A stretch of DNA of 64,000 nucleotides, taken from Aphodosoma sp045631465. Its GTDB lineage: Bacteria > Bacteroidota > Bacteroidia > Bacteroidales > Paludibacteraceae. The notes beneath the pieces are model-generated. The model worked only from the letters and a program-made list of their open reading frames with translations. It did not search any database and was not told where the DNA came from. The position numbers were made by a program, and so were the translations under genes. This document shows positions 33,028-42,299 of the stretch, piece by piece. Position 1 is the first letter of the stretch, and the number at the start of each line of letters is the position of its first letter. The stretch spans positions 62,001 through 126,000 of the forward strand of contig JAZQUV010000011.1 in assembly GCA_045631465.1 (NCBI GenBank). The letters are read 5' to 3'.

Positions 33028-34779
33028 ATGAAAAAAAGTGCAAAATATATAATCGCCAGCTTATTTGTAATCCTATCAATAAACATAAGCAACGCACAAA
33101 ATACTAATACATTGTATTTTATGAATGAGATTGCAGAACGCAATAATCTCAATCCTGCATTTACTCCAAGTTGTAATTTCTATTTTGACTTCGTGTTTTT
33201 ACCAAATACGTACTTTAGTTTTGGCAACGACAATTTCATTTTACGAGACTTCATCTATAATCAAAATGGGAAGACACAATCATTCTTGAATTCGGAGGAA
33301 TCATTGGAGCATTTTTTCAATAATTTGCAACCAACTACAACGATAAATCTTAATTATAACTTAAATATATTGTCGTTTGGATTCCAAGTAAAGAAGAGTT
33401 ATTTTACTTTTGATTTGGGAGTGAACATGGATGCTGCGGTATATATGCCTAGCGATTTGTTGAAGTTTGCATTATATGGCACACCAGATCCTCAGAATGT
33501 CAATACATTTGACTTTAGCCAACTAGGTGTTGATGCTTCGTTGTATTCAAGCGTTGCCTTTGGGTATATGTATCGAATCAACAAACAATTAACAGTTGGA
33601 GCTAAGGCTAAATTCTTAATGGGTTATGCAAATGTTAATACAAATATTAACAAATTGAATTTGAATGCATCGCGACAAGAATGGACATTGGAAACTGATG
33701 GTCTTATAAATGCTTCGTTGCCAGTAAGATTCAATACATTAGAAAATGGTGGCATTGATTTTGGTTCACTTCAAATGAATAGTACTAATGAATTAATAGA
33801 ACTTCTTTATAAACCTGCAGGCTTAGGTGCTGCCATTGACCTCGGGGTTAAGTATGAACCTATTAAAAATTTAGTATTTTCGGCATCTGTCACTGATTTA
33901 GGAATGATATATTGGAGTCGCAACTCAATTTCGGCTAGTATGCAAGGCTCTCATGCTATCAATGAGTTGATTGATTATACCGTCGGAGATACATTATCAA
34001 CAGATGCAATAGTGGATCAATTTACAGAATTAGGGAATGAAATTTTAGGCACTATGCGCACTGATGGAGAAAATAAACCTTACAAATCAATGCTCCGCGG
34101 TAGTTTCTTCGTTGGCGCAGAATATGGAGTACTAAAAAATCGCATCTCTTTTGGTGTGGTTAATCGCTTGAAATTCAAAAATACTCACTTACAAGACGAA
34201 CTCACAGTTGCTGTGAATTTCCGTCCATCTCATAGGTTTAATGCCTCAGTATCTCACTCGTTCATCAATGGTCGTTGGGGTACTATTGGTTTAGGACTTA
34301 ACGCAAAAATGGGTATAATGAATATATATGTTATTGCGGACTATATCCCAACATCATACGCACAAATCCCATTAGGCGATAATGCTATTGCGGTTGAAGA
34401 TAAAGTAATACTTGCAAACGTACTTGTACCTAATCGTGCACAAATGTTTAATGTACAAATGGGTTGGAGTTGGAATATTGGGCAACATGCAAATGACCTT
34501 GATAGAGACGGAGTAAAGCGCAGAAAAGATAAATGTCAAGAAACAGACATCGATTTCTTACGAAAACAATGTCCAGGATTGAAAAAGAAGGAACTTGTTG
34601 ACAAACAAGGATGCGACCGAGACGATGATAAAGATGGCATAATCAATTGTTTAGACGAATGTCCTGAGACACCTGCAGGCGTAACGGTCAACTCGGCTGG
34701 TTGCCCTATTGATTCAAACGAAGAGATCAACCTTGAACAAGACAACATTTCAACACCTCAAGATTCAATTCAACAATAA
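33028..34779 (+). CDS. DUF5723-type outer-membrane protein with calcium-binding TSP3 tail
   Basis: The 583 residues have a signal peptide (cleavage after SNAQ, about 24) and then a DUF5723/PorV-like beta-barrel starting NTLYFMNEIAERNNLNPAFT, a family hallmark. Residues about 485-560 carry Asp-rich thrombospondin type 3 motifs (DLDRDGVKRRKDKC and DRDDDKDGIINCLDECPET) ending AGCPID. In OmpA-like proteins such repeats lead into a peptidoglycan-binding domain; here that domain is absent and only about 20 polar residues follow. The TSP3 part likely binds Ca2+ in the periplasm. It is coupled to the upstream lipoprotein and stands 11 bases before pulA. Confidence 0.82.
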   Translation: MKKSAKYIIASLFVILSINISNAQNTNTLYFMNEIAERNNLNPAFTPSCNFYFDFVFLPNTYFSFGNDNFILRDFIYNQNGKTQSFLNSEESLEHFFNNLQPTTTINLNYNLNILSFGFQVKKSYFTFDLGVNMDAAVYMPSDLLKFALYGTPDPQNVNTFDFSQLGVDASLYSSVAFGYMYRINKQLTVGAKAKFLMGYANVNTNINKLNLNASRQEWTLETDGLINASLPVRFNTLENGGIDFGSLQMNSTNELIELLYKPAGLGAAIDLGVKYEPIKNLVFSASVTDLGMIYWSRNSISASMQGSHAINELIDYTVGDTLSTDAIVDQFTELGNEILGTMRTDGENKPYKSMLRGSFFVGAEYGVLKNRISFGVVNRLKFKNTHLQDELTVAVNFRPSHRFNASVSHSFINGRWGTIGLGLNAKMGIMNIYVIADYIPTSYAQIPLGDNAIAVEDKVILANVLVPNRAQMFNVQMGWSWNIGQHANDLDRDGVKRRKDKCQETDIDFLRKQCPGLKKKELVDKQGCDRDDDKDGIINCLDECPETPAGVTVNSAGCPIDSNEEINLEQDNISTPQDSIQQ

Positions 34780-34790
34780 ATAATTTTTTT

Positions 34791-36779
34791 ATGAAACTAA
34801 AATTCTTATCACTAACTGCAATTATTGCCATTATGTTCGCGGCTTGTTGCAACAAACCAAAAACCTACAACTCGGTAGATGAATATCCAGAGTATAAAGG
34901 AGCAGATTTAGGAGTGACTTATTCACCAGAAAAATCTTTCTTCCGCGTGTGGTCTCCTGCAGCTCAAGAAGTTCGTCTTAACATATACGAAGACGGGTTG
35001 GAAGGTGTACCTACTCAAGTATTCGACATGAAATATGATGTTGATGGAACTTGGATTTATACAGTAAAAGAAGACCTTGTTGGCAAATTCTATACTTTCC
35101 AAATCAAACAAAACGACCAATGGCTTGAACCAACTCCTGGCATTTGGGCAAAAGCTGTAGGCGTTAATGGTATGCGCGGTGCTATCATCGATTGGGCTAC
35201 AACTAATCCTGAAGGTTGGGAAAACGATGTTCGTCCTGAAATGAAATCATTCACAGATGCTATTATCTATGAAGTTCACATGCGCGACTACACTATCCAT
35301 GCATCATCAGGTAGCTCGTTCCCAGGCAAATTCCTCGGTCTTAGCGAATCTGGCACTAAAACTATTGATGGTTTGACTGCAGGTATCGACCACTTGAAAG
35401 AACTTGGCATCACTCATGTTCAAATTCTCCCTAGTTACGACTATGGTTCAATCGACGAAACTCGCCTTGCTGACAACAAATACAACTGGGGTTACGACCC
35501 TAAAAACTATAATGTTCCAGAAGGTGGTTATGCTACAGACCCATATTCTCCAGCAACTCGTATTCTCGAACTCAAAACTATGATTCAACAACTTCATGCG
35601 GCTGGTATCCGCGTGATTATGGACGTTGTTTATAACCACACTTTCGTAGGTGATAATTCACACCTCAACCTCCAAGCTCCTGGTTATTTCTATCGCATGA
35701 ACGAAGATGGTTCTTGGGGCAATGGCTCTGGTTGTGGCAACGAAACAGCTTCTGAACGCGCTATGATGCGCCGTTTCATAGTAGAATCAATCAAATATTG
35801 GGTTGAAGAATACCACATGGATGGTTTCCGTTTCGACTTGATGGGTATTCATGATATCGAAACAATGAACCAAATCCGCGCTGCTGTCGATGCTATCGAT
35901 CCTACAATCTCTATCCACGGCGAAGGTTGGGCTGCAGGTGGTTGCGGTATTCCTGAAGAAGAACGCGCTGTAAAAAACAATGCTCAACAATTCTCGCCTG
36001 TAGGCGTATTCAGCGATGATATCCGCGATGGTCTCCGTGGCAAATGGACCGATGGCAACAAAGGCGGTTTTGTTTCTGGACGTGGTCTCGAAGAATCAAT
36101 CAAATTTGGTGTGGTTGGTGCCACAGCTCACCCTCAAATCGACCTTACTAAAGTAGCTCACACTAATGTAGCTTATGCAACTACTCCTGCCCAAGTCATC
36201 AACTACATGTCTTGCCACGACGACCCATGTATCGTTGACAAACTCAAAGCTATTCACCCTGACGCTACAATCGAACAAATTATCCGCATGGACCTTCTAG
36301 GTCAAACAATCGTATTCACAGCTCAAGGTGTTCCATTCTTCTATGCTGGCGAAGAAGTATTGCGCGACAAAAAAGGCGTTCACAACACATACCAATCTCC
36401 TGACTCAATCAACCAAATCGATTGGACCAACAAAGTGAAATATGCTCAAGTTTACGATTACTATCGCAATCTTATCGCTCTTCGCAAAGCTCACCCTGCA
36501 TTCCGCATGAGTGATGCTGCTCAAGTAGCTCAGGCTATCAACTTCGCCGACGCTCCTGCTAATGTAGTTGCATACTCACTCGATGGTACTCTTGCTGGTG
36601 ATACTTGGAACAAAATTTATGTCATATACAATGGCAATACAGAGGCAGTTGAAATGACACTTCCAGAAGGCAACTGGACAGCTGCTTGCTACGATGCAAA
36701 AATTAACGAAGCTGGTTTGGGCAATTTCTCTGAAAAAATCAATGTTCCTCACACTTCTGCTGTAATTTTATTCCAATAA
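34791..36779 (+). CDS. pulA: Type I pullulanase, predicted lipoprotein
   Basis: This GH13 enzyme cleaves alpha-1,6 branches of pullulan, glycogen and starch fragments. The 662 residues have a lipobox (FAAC, Cys19), an N-terminal CBM48-like domain (about 38-110) and the type I pullulanase signature YNWGYDPKNY (231-240). Catalytic residues are visible: the nucleophile Asp349 in DGFRFDLM, the acid/base Glu378 in GEGW, and the transition-state Asp477 in SCHDD. Lipidation suggests a periplasmic or surface location. No SusC/SusD or other starch genes are adjacent, so it may be scavenging or trimming imported maltodextrins. It follows the DUF5723 gene by 11 bases and ends at a strong terminator. Confidence 0.94.
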   Translation: MKLKFLSLTAIIAIMFAACCNKPKTYNSVDEYPEYKGADLGVTYSPEKSFFRVWSPAAQEVRLNIYEDGLEGVPTQVFDMKYDVDGTWIYTVKEDLVGKFYTFQIKQNDQWLEPTPGIWAKAVGVNGMRGAIIDWATTNPEGWENDVRPEMKSFTDAIIYEVHMRDYTIHASSGSSFPGKFLGLSESGTKTIDGLTAGIDHLKELGITHVQILPSYDYGSIDETRLADNKYNWGYDPKNYNVPEGGYATDPYSPATRILELKTMIQQLHAAGIRVIMDVVYNHTFVGDNSHLNLQAPGYFYRMNEDGSWGNGSGCGNETASERAMMRRFIVESIKYWVEEYHMDGFRFDLMGIHDIETMNQIRAAVDAIDPTISIHGEGWAAGGCGIPEEERAVKNNAQQFSPVGVFSDDIRDGLRGKWTDGNKGGFVSGRGLEESIKFGVVGATAHPQIDLTKVAHTNVAYATTPAQVINYMSCHDDPCIVDKLKAIHPDATIEQIIRMDLLGQTIVFTAQGVPFFYAGEEVLRDKKGVHNTYQSPDSINQIDWTNKVKYAQVYDYYRNLIALRKAHPAFRMSDAAQVAQAINFADAPANVVAYSLDGTLAGDTWNKIYVIYNGNTEAVEMTLPEGNWTAACYDAKINEAGLGNFSEKINVPHTSAVILFQ

Positions 36780-36781
36780 AA

Positions 36782-36813
36782 TTTGGATATTTCAAAAAAA
36801 AATCGCAACTTTG
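36782..36813 (+). promoter_or_regulatory. Putative promoter of the EEP-family gene, embedded in the pulA terminator
   Basis: TTTG (36782-36785) is followed 20 bases later by CAACTTTG (36806-36813), one base off the TAnnTTTG consensus. The -7 box lies in the first arm of the pulA terminator hairpin. Confidence 0.5.
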
Positions 36814-36847
36814 CATATAATTTGCTCGCAAAGTTGCGATTTTTTTG
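36797..36847 (+). terminator. Terminator of pulA
   Basis: Arms AAAAAATCGCAACTTTGC (36797-36814) and its complement (36828-36845) pair perfectly over 18 bases, with the T tract included in the second arm. Confidence 0.9.
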
Positions 36848-36870
36848 CTTATATATAAATTGATAGAAAA

Positions 36871-37893
36871 ATGAAATCTAACAAACTCTTTTCACTGTTT
36901 ATTGCCTTATTCATAGGAATATCTTCTTATGCTCAAAACAAGCCTCTTAATGCCTATGTAATAGGATTTTACAACCTCGAGAATCTTTTCGATACTATAG
37001 ATGATCCTATTAAAAATGATGCACAGTTCCTCCCTGATGGAGATTATACTTGGGGTACAATGAAATACACCAACAAACTACAAAAGATGGCTTATGCCAT
37101 ATCTCAAATGCCTAAAAATTTAGCGATTTTAGGTGTTTCGGAGATCGAAAATATCAATGTACTCGAAGATTTGGTTAAAGAACCTGCTATTTCAAACCGC
37201 AAACTCAAGCCTATTTTGATAGAAGGGCCTGATAAACGTGGTATAGATGTTGGTCTTTTGTACAATACAAAACTCTTCAAACCTACCAACATAACATCCA
37301 CCCGCATGCAATCCGAACTCGAAAATTTCTTCACTCGCGACCAACTTTGTGTCTCTGGCATCCTAGATGGTGAAGAAATTCACATAATAGTCAATCACTG
37401 GCCATCTCGCTCTGGTGGAGAAGAACGTTCAAAACCTCGTCGTGCTGAAGCTGCTCGCACCACAAAACACATCTGCGACTCGCTTTTTGCAATTAACCCT
37501 AATGCAAAAATCGTTGTCATGGGCGACCTAAACGATGACCCTATCGACCCTTCTATTACCAAAGAACTCGGAGCAAAATCAAAAATAGAAGATACCAAGA
37601 TAGGAGAACTATTTAATACAACATATGCCTTTTACAAACAAGGTATTGGCACTCTTGCTTATAAAGATCAATGGAATTTATTCGACCAAATCATCATATC
37701 TCAAGCTTGGTTAAACACCGATCGTAAATCACTAAGTTATTGGAAAACCGAAATTTTCAACAAAGATTTCCTAAAACAACAAGATGGTAGATACAAAGGA
37801 TATCCTCTTCGCACCCACGCAGGCGGTGTATGGGCTAATGGGTATTCCGACCACTTTCCTTGTCTTATTTGGGTAGTAAAATATAAAAAATAA
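36871..37893 (+). CDS. Secreted endonuclease/exonuclease/phosphatase (EEP) superfamily protein
   Basis: The 340 residues carry a signal peptide (to about residue 21, SYAQ). The EEP fold is recognisable by the motifs GFYNLENLFD, LGVSEIENINVLEDL (catalytic Glu), ILIEGPDKRGIDVGLLY, VNHWPSRSGGEE, VMGDLNDDP and a final SDHFPCLIWV (catalytic Asp-His). The metal-dependent phosphodiesterase active site is therefore complete. Substrate (nucleic acid, phospholipid or other) is not evident; the export signal means it acts in the periplasm or outside. It lies nine bases before the M23 peptidase gene. Confidence 0.87.
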   Translation: MKSNKLFSLFIALFIGISSYAQNKPLNAYVIGFYNLENLFDTIDDPIKNDAQFLPDGDYTWGTMKYTNKLQKMAYAISQMPKNLAILGVSEIENINVLEDLVKEPAISNRKLKPILIEGPDKRGIDVGLLYNTKLFKPTNITSTRMQSELENFFTRDQLCVSGILDGEEIHIIVNHWPSRSGGEERSKPRRAEAARTTKHICDSLFAINPNAKIVVMGDLNDDPIDPSITKELGAKSKIEDTKIGELFNTTYAFYKQGIGTLAYKDQWNLFDQIIISQAWLNTDRKSLSYWKTEIFNKDFLKQQDGRYKGYPLRTHAGGVWANGYSDHFPCLIWVVKYKK

Positions 37894-37901
37894 CAATCAC
37901 T

Positions 37902-38876
37902 GTGGCTAAAAAAAAAGTTAAACTACAATTCAACCCCGAAACTCTTTCGTTCGAACGCGTTGAGACTTCTATTGGCAAAAAAATAAAAAAACTATCCCTG
38001 CACCTATTTTCAAGCACGTTCATCGGATTTCTTTTCTTTATCGCATTCACTGCAATAATTGATTCTCCCGACGAGAAACAACTTCGCAAGGCAAACGAAC
38101 AAATGGAGATTCAATACGAATTGCTCAATCGTAGATTAGAGCAAATGAATATTGTGTTAGCAGATATCAAACAACGCGACAATAACCTTTATCGTGTCAT
38201 ATATCAAGCAGATTCAATCCCTGACAATGTTCGGCATAGCACTTCTCTAAACAACCAACACTACGAAAATCTTGCTAAACTAAACACATCTTCTATTCTA
38301 ATCGAAACAACCCGCAAAGCCGATGACATAAGCAAACAACTATACATACAGTCGAAATCATACGACGACCTTATGTTACTTGTCAAAAGCAACGAACAAA
38401 AACTCCAACACATCCCTGCCATACAACCAATTCTCAACAAAGACCTCACTCGTGTGGCTTCTGGTTTTGGTTACCGCATTGACCCTGTTTATCGCACACG
38501 CAAGTTCCACCAAGGAATGGATTTCACCGCTCCTACTGGCACCGATATTTATGCTACAGGCAATGGTGTTGTCGAATTCGTTGGTTGGAAACAAGGTTAC
38601 GGAAATACGGTTATCATCGATCATGGCTTTGAATACAAAACTTTATATGCTCATATGCATAAATTCAAAGTCAAAAAAGGTCAAAAACTCACCCGTGCAG
38701 AAATAATTGGCTCGGTCGGCAACACTGGCAAAAGTACTGGTCCTCACCTTCACTACGAAGTTATATACAAGGATAAAAACGTTGATCCTCTCAACTACTA
38801 CTTCCTCGACCTCTCGCCCGAAGAGTATGACCGCATGATACAACTTGCTGCAAATGCAGGCAATGTAATGGACTAA
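37902..38876 (+). CDS. Membrane-anchored M23 family metallopeptidase
   Basis: The 324-residue protein has a basic cytoplasmic tail, one membrane helix (about 35-57), a coiled-coil stretch (KQLRKANEQMEIQYELLNRR) and a C-terminal LytM/M23 domain (about 185-310). Zinc-site motifs are intact: HQGMDFTAPTGTD, then GPHLHYEV. It is probably a peptidoglycan DD-endopeptidase or a regulator of amidases, as in NlpD/EnvC/MepM-type proteins. The start is a GTG at 37902, the only sensible start before the helix, eight bases after the EEP gene stop. It lies 24 bases upstream of rel. Confidence 0.9.
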   Translation: MAKKKVKLQFNPETLSFERVETSIGKKIKKLSLHLFSSTFIGFLFFIAFTAIIDSPDEKQLRKANEQMEIQYELLNRRLEQMNIVLADIKQRDNNLYRVIYQADSIPDNVRHSTSLNNQHYENLAKLNTSSILIETTRKADDISKQLYIQSKSYDDLMLLVKSNEQKLQHIPAIQPILNKDLTRVASGFGYRIDPVYRTRKFHQGMDFTAPTGTDIYATGNGVVEFVGWKQGYGNTVIIDHGFEYKTLYAHMHKFKVKKGQKLTRAEIIGSVGNTGKSTGPHLHYEVIYKDKNVDPLNYYFLDLSPEEYDRMIQLAANAGNVMD

Positions 38877-38900
38877 AACTATTAGATACAACATAAATAT

Positions 38901-41132
38901 ATGATTGACTACCACAACCTTACTCCCGAACAAGAAGAAGAGATGATCCAATCCGAATTCAAGGCTCTTCTACGCGATTATGCGGCTACCGCCCATAAAC
39001 AAAAAATCGAAATTATCACTAAGGCTTTCGAGTTTGCAAACAAAGCACATGGTGGAGTTAAACGTCGCTCTGGCGAACCTTACATCATGCACCCTCTGGC
39101 TGTGGCTCGAATCGTAGTCAACGAAATCGGACTAGGTTCTACATCTATTTGTGCTGCCCTACTCCACGATGTAGTCGAAGATACCGACTACACTGTCGAA
39201 GACATTGCCAACGAATTCAATCCAAAAATAGCTTCTATCGTAGCTGGTCTCACCAAAATATCTGGTGGTATATTTGGCGAAGGTGCTTCTGCGCAAGCCG
39301 AAAACTTCCGCAAACTAATACTCACTATCCCCGAAGACGTGCGCGTTATTCTCATCAAAATGGCCGACCGCCTCCACAACATGCGCACTCTAGGCTCTAT
39401 GCCTCCTGCCAAACAACTCAAAATCACTGGCGAAACACAATACATATATGCTCCTCTTGCTCAACGCCTTGGCTTCTTCCTCATCAAAACTGAATTAGAA
39501 AACCTTAGCTTTAAATACGAGCAACCAAGCATCTACACCAAACTCGAGCGACAAATCATGCAAGTCACACCTATGCTCGAAGATGCCTTCCGTATTTTCA
39601 TCCAACCTATCACTAAGATTCTCGACTCTTACGGCTACGACTACGAAATTGTCAAACGCATCAAGTCGCCATATAGCGTCTTCAAAAAGATGCAAACTAA
39701 GCATATCTCATTCGAAGAAGTATACGACCTATTGGCTATCCGCATAATCCTAAAACCTAAAGAAAACGAAAACGAAAAAGCCAATTGTTGGGTAACATAC
39801 TCTGCTATCACTAGCATCTATACCCCTCATCCCGACCGCACTCGCGACTGGATCAACACACCTAAATCTAATGGCTATGAGGCTCTTCACGTCACTGTTA
39901 TGGGCCCTGGTGGCAATTGGATAGAGGTTCAAATTCGTAGCCAACGCATGAACGATATCGCCGAAAAAGGCCTTGCTGCTCATTGGAAATACAAAACTGG
40001 CGAACAAGAAGAGTCCGACCTCGACAAATGGTTCAAGTCCATCAAAGAGATGCTCGACACTAGCGACTTCACCAATGCCGTCGAGTTCATGGACACATTC
40101 AAACTCAACCTATATTCAACCGAAATCTTCGTATTTACCCCTAAAGGCGACATCCGCAAAATGCCCGCCAAATCTACTGCACTCGACTTTGCATTCCATC
40201 TCCACTCCGACATCGGTTCGCACTGCATTGGCGCAAAAGTCGACCACCGTCTCGTTCCTATTAGTTACGAACTCCAAAGTGGTGACCAAATCGAAATCCT
40301 CACTTCTAAGAGTCAAAAACCTCAAATGGAATGGCTCGATTTCTGCACCACAGGAAAAGCTAAAGCTCAACTCCGCACTATCCTCAAAAAAGAACTTAAA
40401 GCCATCGTCAAACGCGGACAAGACGCTGTCGAAGAAGCCATTAACTCCATCGGACAACCTGTCAACAATCAAACGCTACAAATCGTACTCGACCATTTCA
40501 AAATAACAGATGTCAACAATCTCTATTCCGCCATTGGCAAAGGCAAAATAGACACATCTGTCATACCATCTCTCTTCTTAAACAAAACAAAAAACAAATG
40601 GATGCGAATTTGGAAACTCCAATTCGGCAACGAAGACAAAAAAGAAGAAACACCTACATCTCAACCTATTCAACACAACCCTAAAAAAACACTCCACATA
40701 ACCGATGCCGACGTTGGTTCAGGCTACAAAATTGCCGATTGTTGCCAACCTATCCCTGGCGACAACGTCCTTGGTTTCATCGAAACTGGTGGCGACGTCA
40801 TCGTGCACAAATGCGACTGCCCTGTAGCTCAAAAACTCCAAGCCAGTTATGGCAACCGCATCCTCTCTGCTAAATGGGAGACACAAAAAGTCCTATCATT
40901 CCTCACCACTATAGAAATATCTGGTGTCGATCAAACTGGCCTACTCAAACAAATCGTACAGGTCATCAGCGACGACTATGCCATCAACATCAAAAACATC
41001 AACATCGACACCACCGATGGCGTCTTCCTTGGCACCCTCGACATCTATGTCTATAGTGCCGACGACATCAACAACCTATGCAAAAACTTATTGAAAATCA
41101 AAGCGCTCAAATCTGTTAAACGCATCAAATAA
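38901..41132 (+). CDS. rel: Bifunctional (p)ppGpp synthetase/hydrolase (RelA/SpoT homologue)
   Basis: This enzyme makes and degrades the stringent-response alarmone (p)ppGpp. The 743 residues have the long RSH layout: an HD hydrolase domain (about 45-200, MHPLAVARI and ALLHDVVEDT with the HD pair intact), a synthetase domain (about 240-370, RIKSPYSVFKKM, GYEALHVTVMGPGG and EVQIRSQRMNDIAEKG), TGS (about 410-470, FVFTPKGDIRKMP), a helical/Zn-finger region (IADCCQPIPGDNVLGF) and a C-terminal ACT domain. Both active sites look intact, so it is likely the single bifunctional Rel. It is flanked by M23 and DUF4837 genes, seven bases from the latter. Confidence 0.95.
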   Translation: MIDYHNLTPEQEEEMIQSEFKALLRDYAATAHKQKIEIITKAFEFANKAHGGVKRRSGEPYIMHPLAVARIVVNEIGLGSTSICAALLHDVVEDTDYTVEDIANEFNPKIASIVAGLTKISGGIFGEGASAQAENFRKLILTIPEDVRVILIKMADRLHNMRTLGSMPPAKQLKITGETQYIYAPLAQRLGFFLIKTELENLSFKYEQPSIYTKLERQIMQVTPMLEDAFRIFIQPITKILDSYGYDYEIVKRIKSPYSVFKKMQTKHISFEEVYDLLAIRIILKPKENENEKANCWVTYSAITSIYTPHPDRTRDWINTPKSNGYEALHVTVMGPGGNWIEVQIRSQRMNDIAEKGLAAHWKYKTGEQEESDLDKWFKSIKEMLDTSDFTNAVEFMDTFKLNLYSTEIFVFTPKGDIRKMPAKSTALDFAFHLHSDIGSHCIGAKVDHRLVPISYELQSGDQIEILTSKSQKPQMEWLDFCTTGKAKAQLRTILKKELKAIVKRGQDAVEEAINSIGQPVNNQTLQIVLDHFKITDVNNLYSAIGKGKIDTSVIPSLFLNKTKNKWMRIWKLQFGNEDKKEETPTSQPIQHNPKKTLHITDADVGSGYKIADCCQPIPGDNVLGFIETGGDVIVHKCDCPVAQKLQASYGNRILSAKWETQKVLSFLTTIEISGVDQTGLLKQIVQVISDDYAINIKNINIDTTDGVFLGTLDIYVYSADDINNLCKNLLKIKALKSVKRIK

Positions 41133-41138
41133 ACCACT

Positions 41139-42179
41139 ATGAAAAAAATACTATTTGCTTTACTAACCATATCCGCAATCATCCTCGGCAGTTGCAAATC
41201 CGATGACAAAAAGACAGTATATCTCCCATCTGTCTCTGGTTCTGCCTTCGAAGTACTACTAGTCATCGACGATAGCATCTACCAAACCCCTGCAGGCGAG
41301 GCTATATTCTACACTCTCAATGCGCCAACGCCTATCCTACCTCAACCCGAACCTATGTTCAAAATGTCTAAAATCGACACAAAACACTTCGACAACCTCC
41401 TCAAAGCAACCCGAAATATCGTCTTCGTTGAAGTCAACCCAAATAAATACACTCAAGCAAAAATCAACCTCAGCCGCAATCGTTGGGCCAATACTCAAGC
41501 TATTGCCAACGTAGTTGCACCTGACACTGAATCACTTAAAACCGTAATAGAATCAAGTGGCAACACCATCAACGACTATTTCATCCAAGCCGAACGCGAA
41601 CGTATGGTCGATTTCTATCGCAACAACATAAATGCCGAAGCCCTACGCCGCGTATATTCACAATTTGGATGCAAAATAGCATTACCTACATCTCTCAACA
41701 AATTCACTCAAAAAGACAATTTCCTTTGGATTACAAATGGTAGCGCACAAATTCGTCAAGACATCGTAATCTACTCTACTCCATACACTTCAACCGACCA
41801 ACTCACACACGAAGCCATCATGGCTCGTCGCGACTCTGTCATGCAAATCAATATGCCAGGAGGTTTCGAAGGTTCATATATGGGCACCGAGTATCGCTAC
41901 CTCCCACCCGTCACCAATTTCGTCACTCACAACAATGCTTGGTGTGCCGAAACACGCGGACTTTGGAAAATGCTCAACGGCGAACACATGGGCGGTCCAT
42001 TCGTCTCTCTCACTCGCGTCGACGAGATGAATATGCGCATCATCACCATCGAAGGCTTCGTCTTCGCTCCAGGCAAAGACAAACGCAACCCTATCCGCCA
42101 AATCGATGCTATGCTATACTCTCTCCTACTACCTCACGAAGTCAACGAAGTAGTCATCACTGCCAAAACTGCACAGTAA
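41139..42179 (+). CDS. DUF4837 family lipoprotein
   Basis: The 346 residues have a lipoprotein signal (LGSC, Cys about 19) and the features of the Bacteroidetes family DUF4837: PSVSGSAFEVLLVID near the N-terminus, FVEVNPNKYTQAKINLSRNRWA, and the C-terminal GLWKMLNGEHMGGPFVSLTR. The function is unknown. Family members often lie next to rel or cell-envelope genes. It starts seven bases after rel and is presumably cotranscribed. Downstream are a family 1 repeat copy and then pdxA. Confidence 0.85.
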   Translation: MKKILFALLTISAIILGSCKSDDKKTVYLPSVSGSAFEVLLVIDDSIYQTPAGEAIFYTLNAPTPILPQPEPMFKMSKIDTKHFDNLLKATRNIVFVEVNPNKYTQAKINLSRNRWANTQAIANVVAPDTESLKTVIESSGNTINDYFIQAERERMVDFYRNNINAEALRRVYSQFGCKIALPTSLNKFTQKDNFLWITNGSAQIRQDIVIYSTPYTSTDQLTHEAIMARRDSVMQINMPGGFEGSYMGTEYRYLPPVTNFVTHNNAWCAETRGLWKMLNGEHMGGPFVSLTRVDEMNMRIITIEGFVFAPGKDKRNPIRQIDAMLYSLLLPHEVNEVVITAKTAQ

Positions 42180-42204
42180 AACCATAGCAAAAATCACAAA
42201 AATC

Positions 42205-42237
42205 TCACCCTACCTTCAAGCAAGGTGCAAGCAACCT
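42205..42237. repeat. Dispersed repeat, family 1
   Basis: TCACCCTACCTTCAAGCAAG followed by GTGCAAGCAACCT. It joins the block seen at 22346-22386 to the GGTGCAAGCAA block seen at 29452-29496 and 53581-53620. Confidence 0.8.
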
Positions 42238-42299
42238 ATGCCGAAGAAGACTGACACACCAAAACATATCAAAAATCACAAAAAACACATATTTTTATC

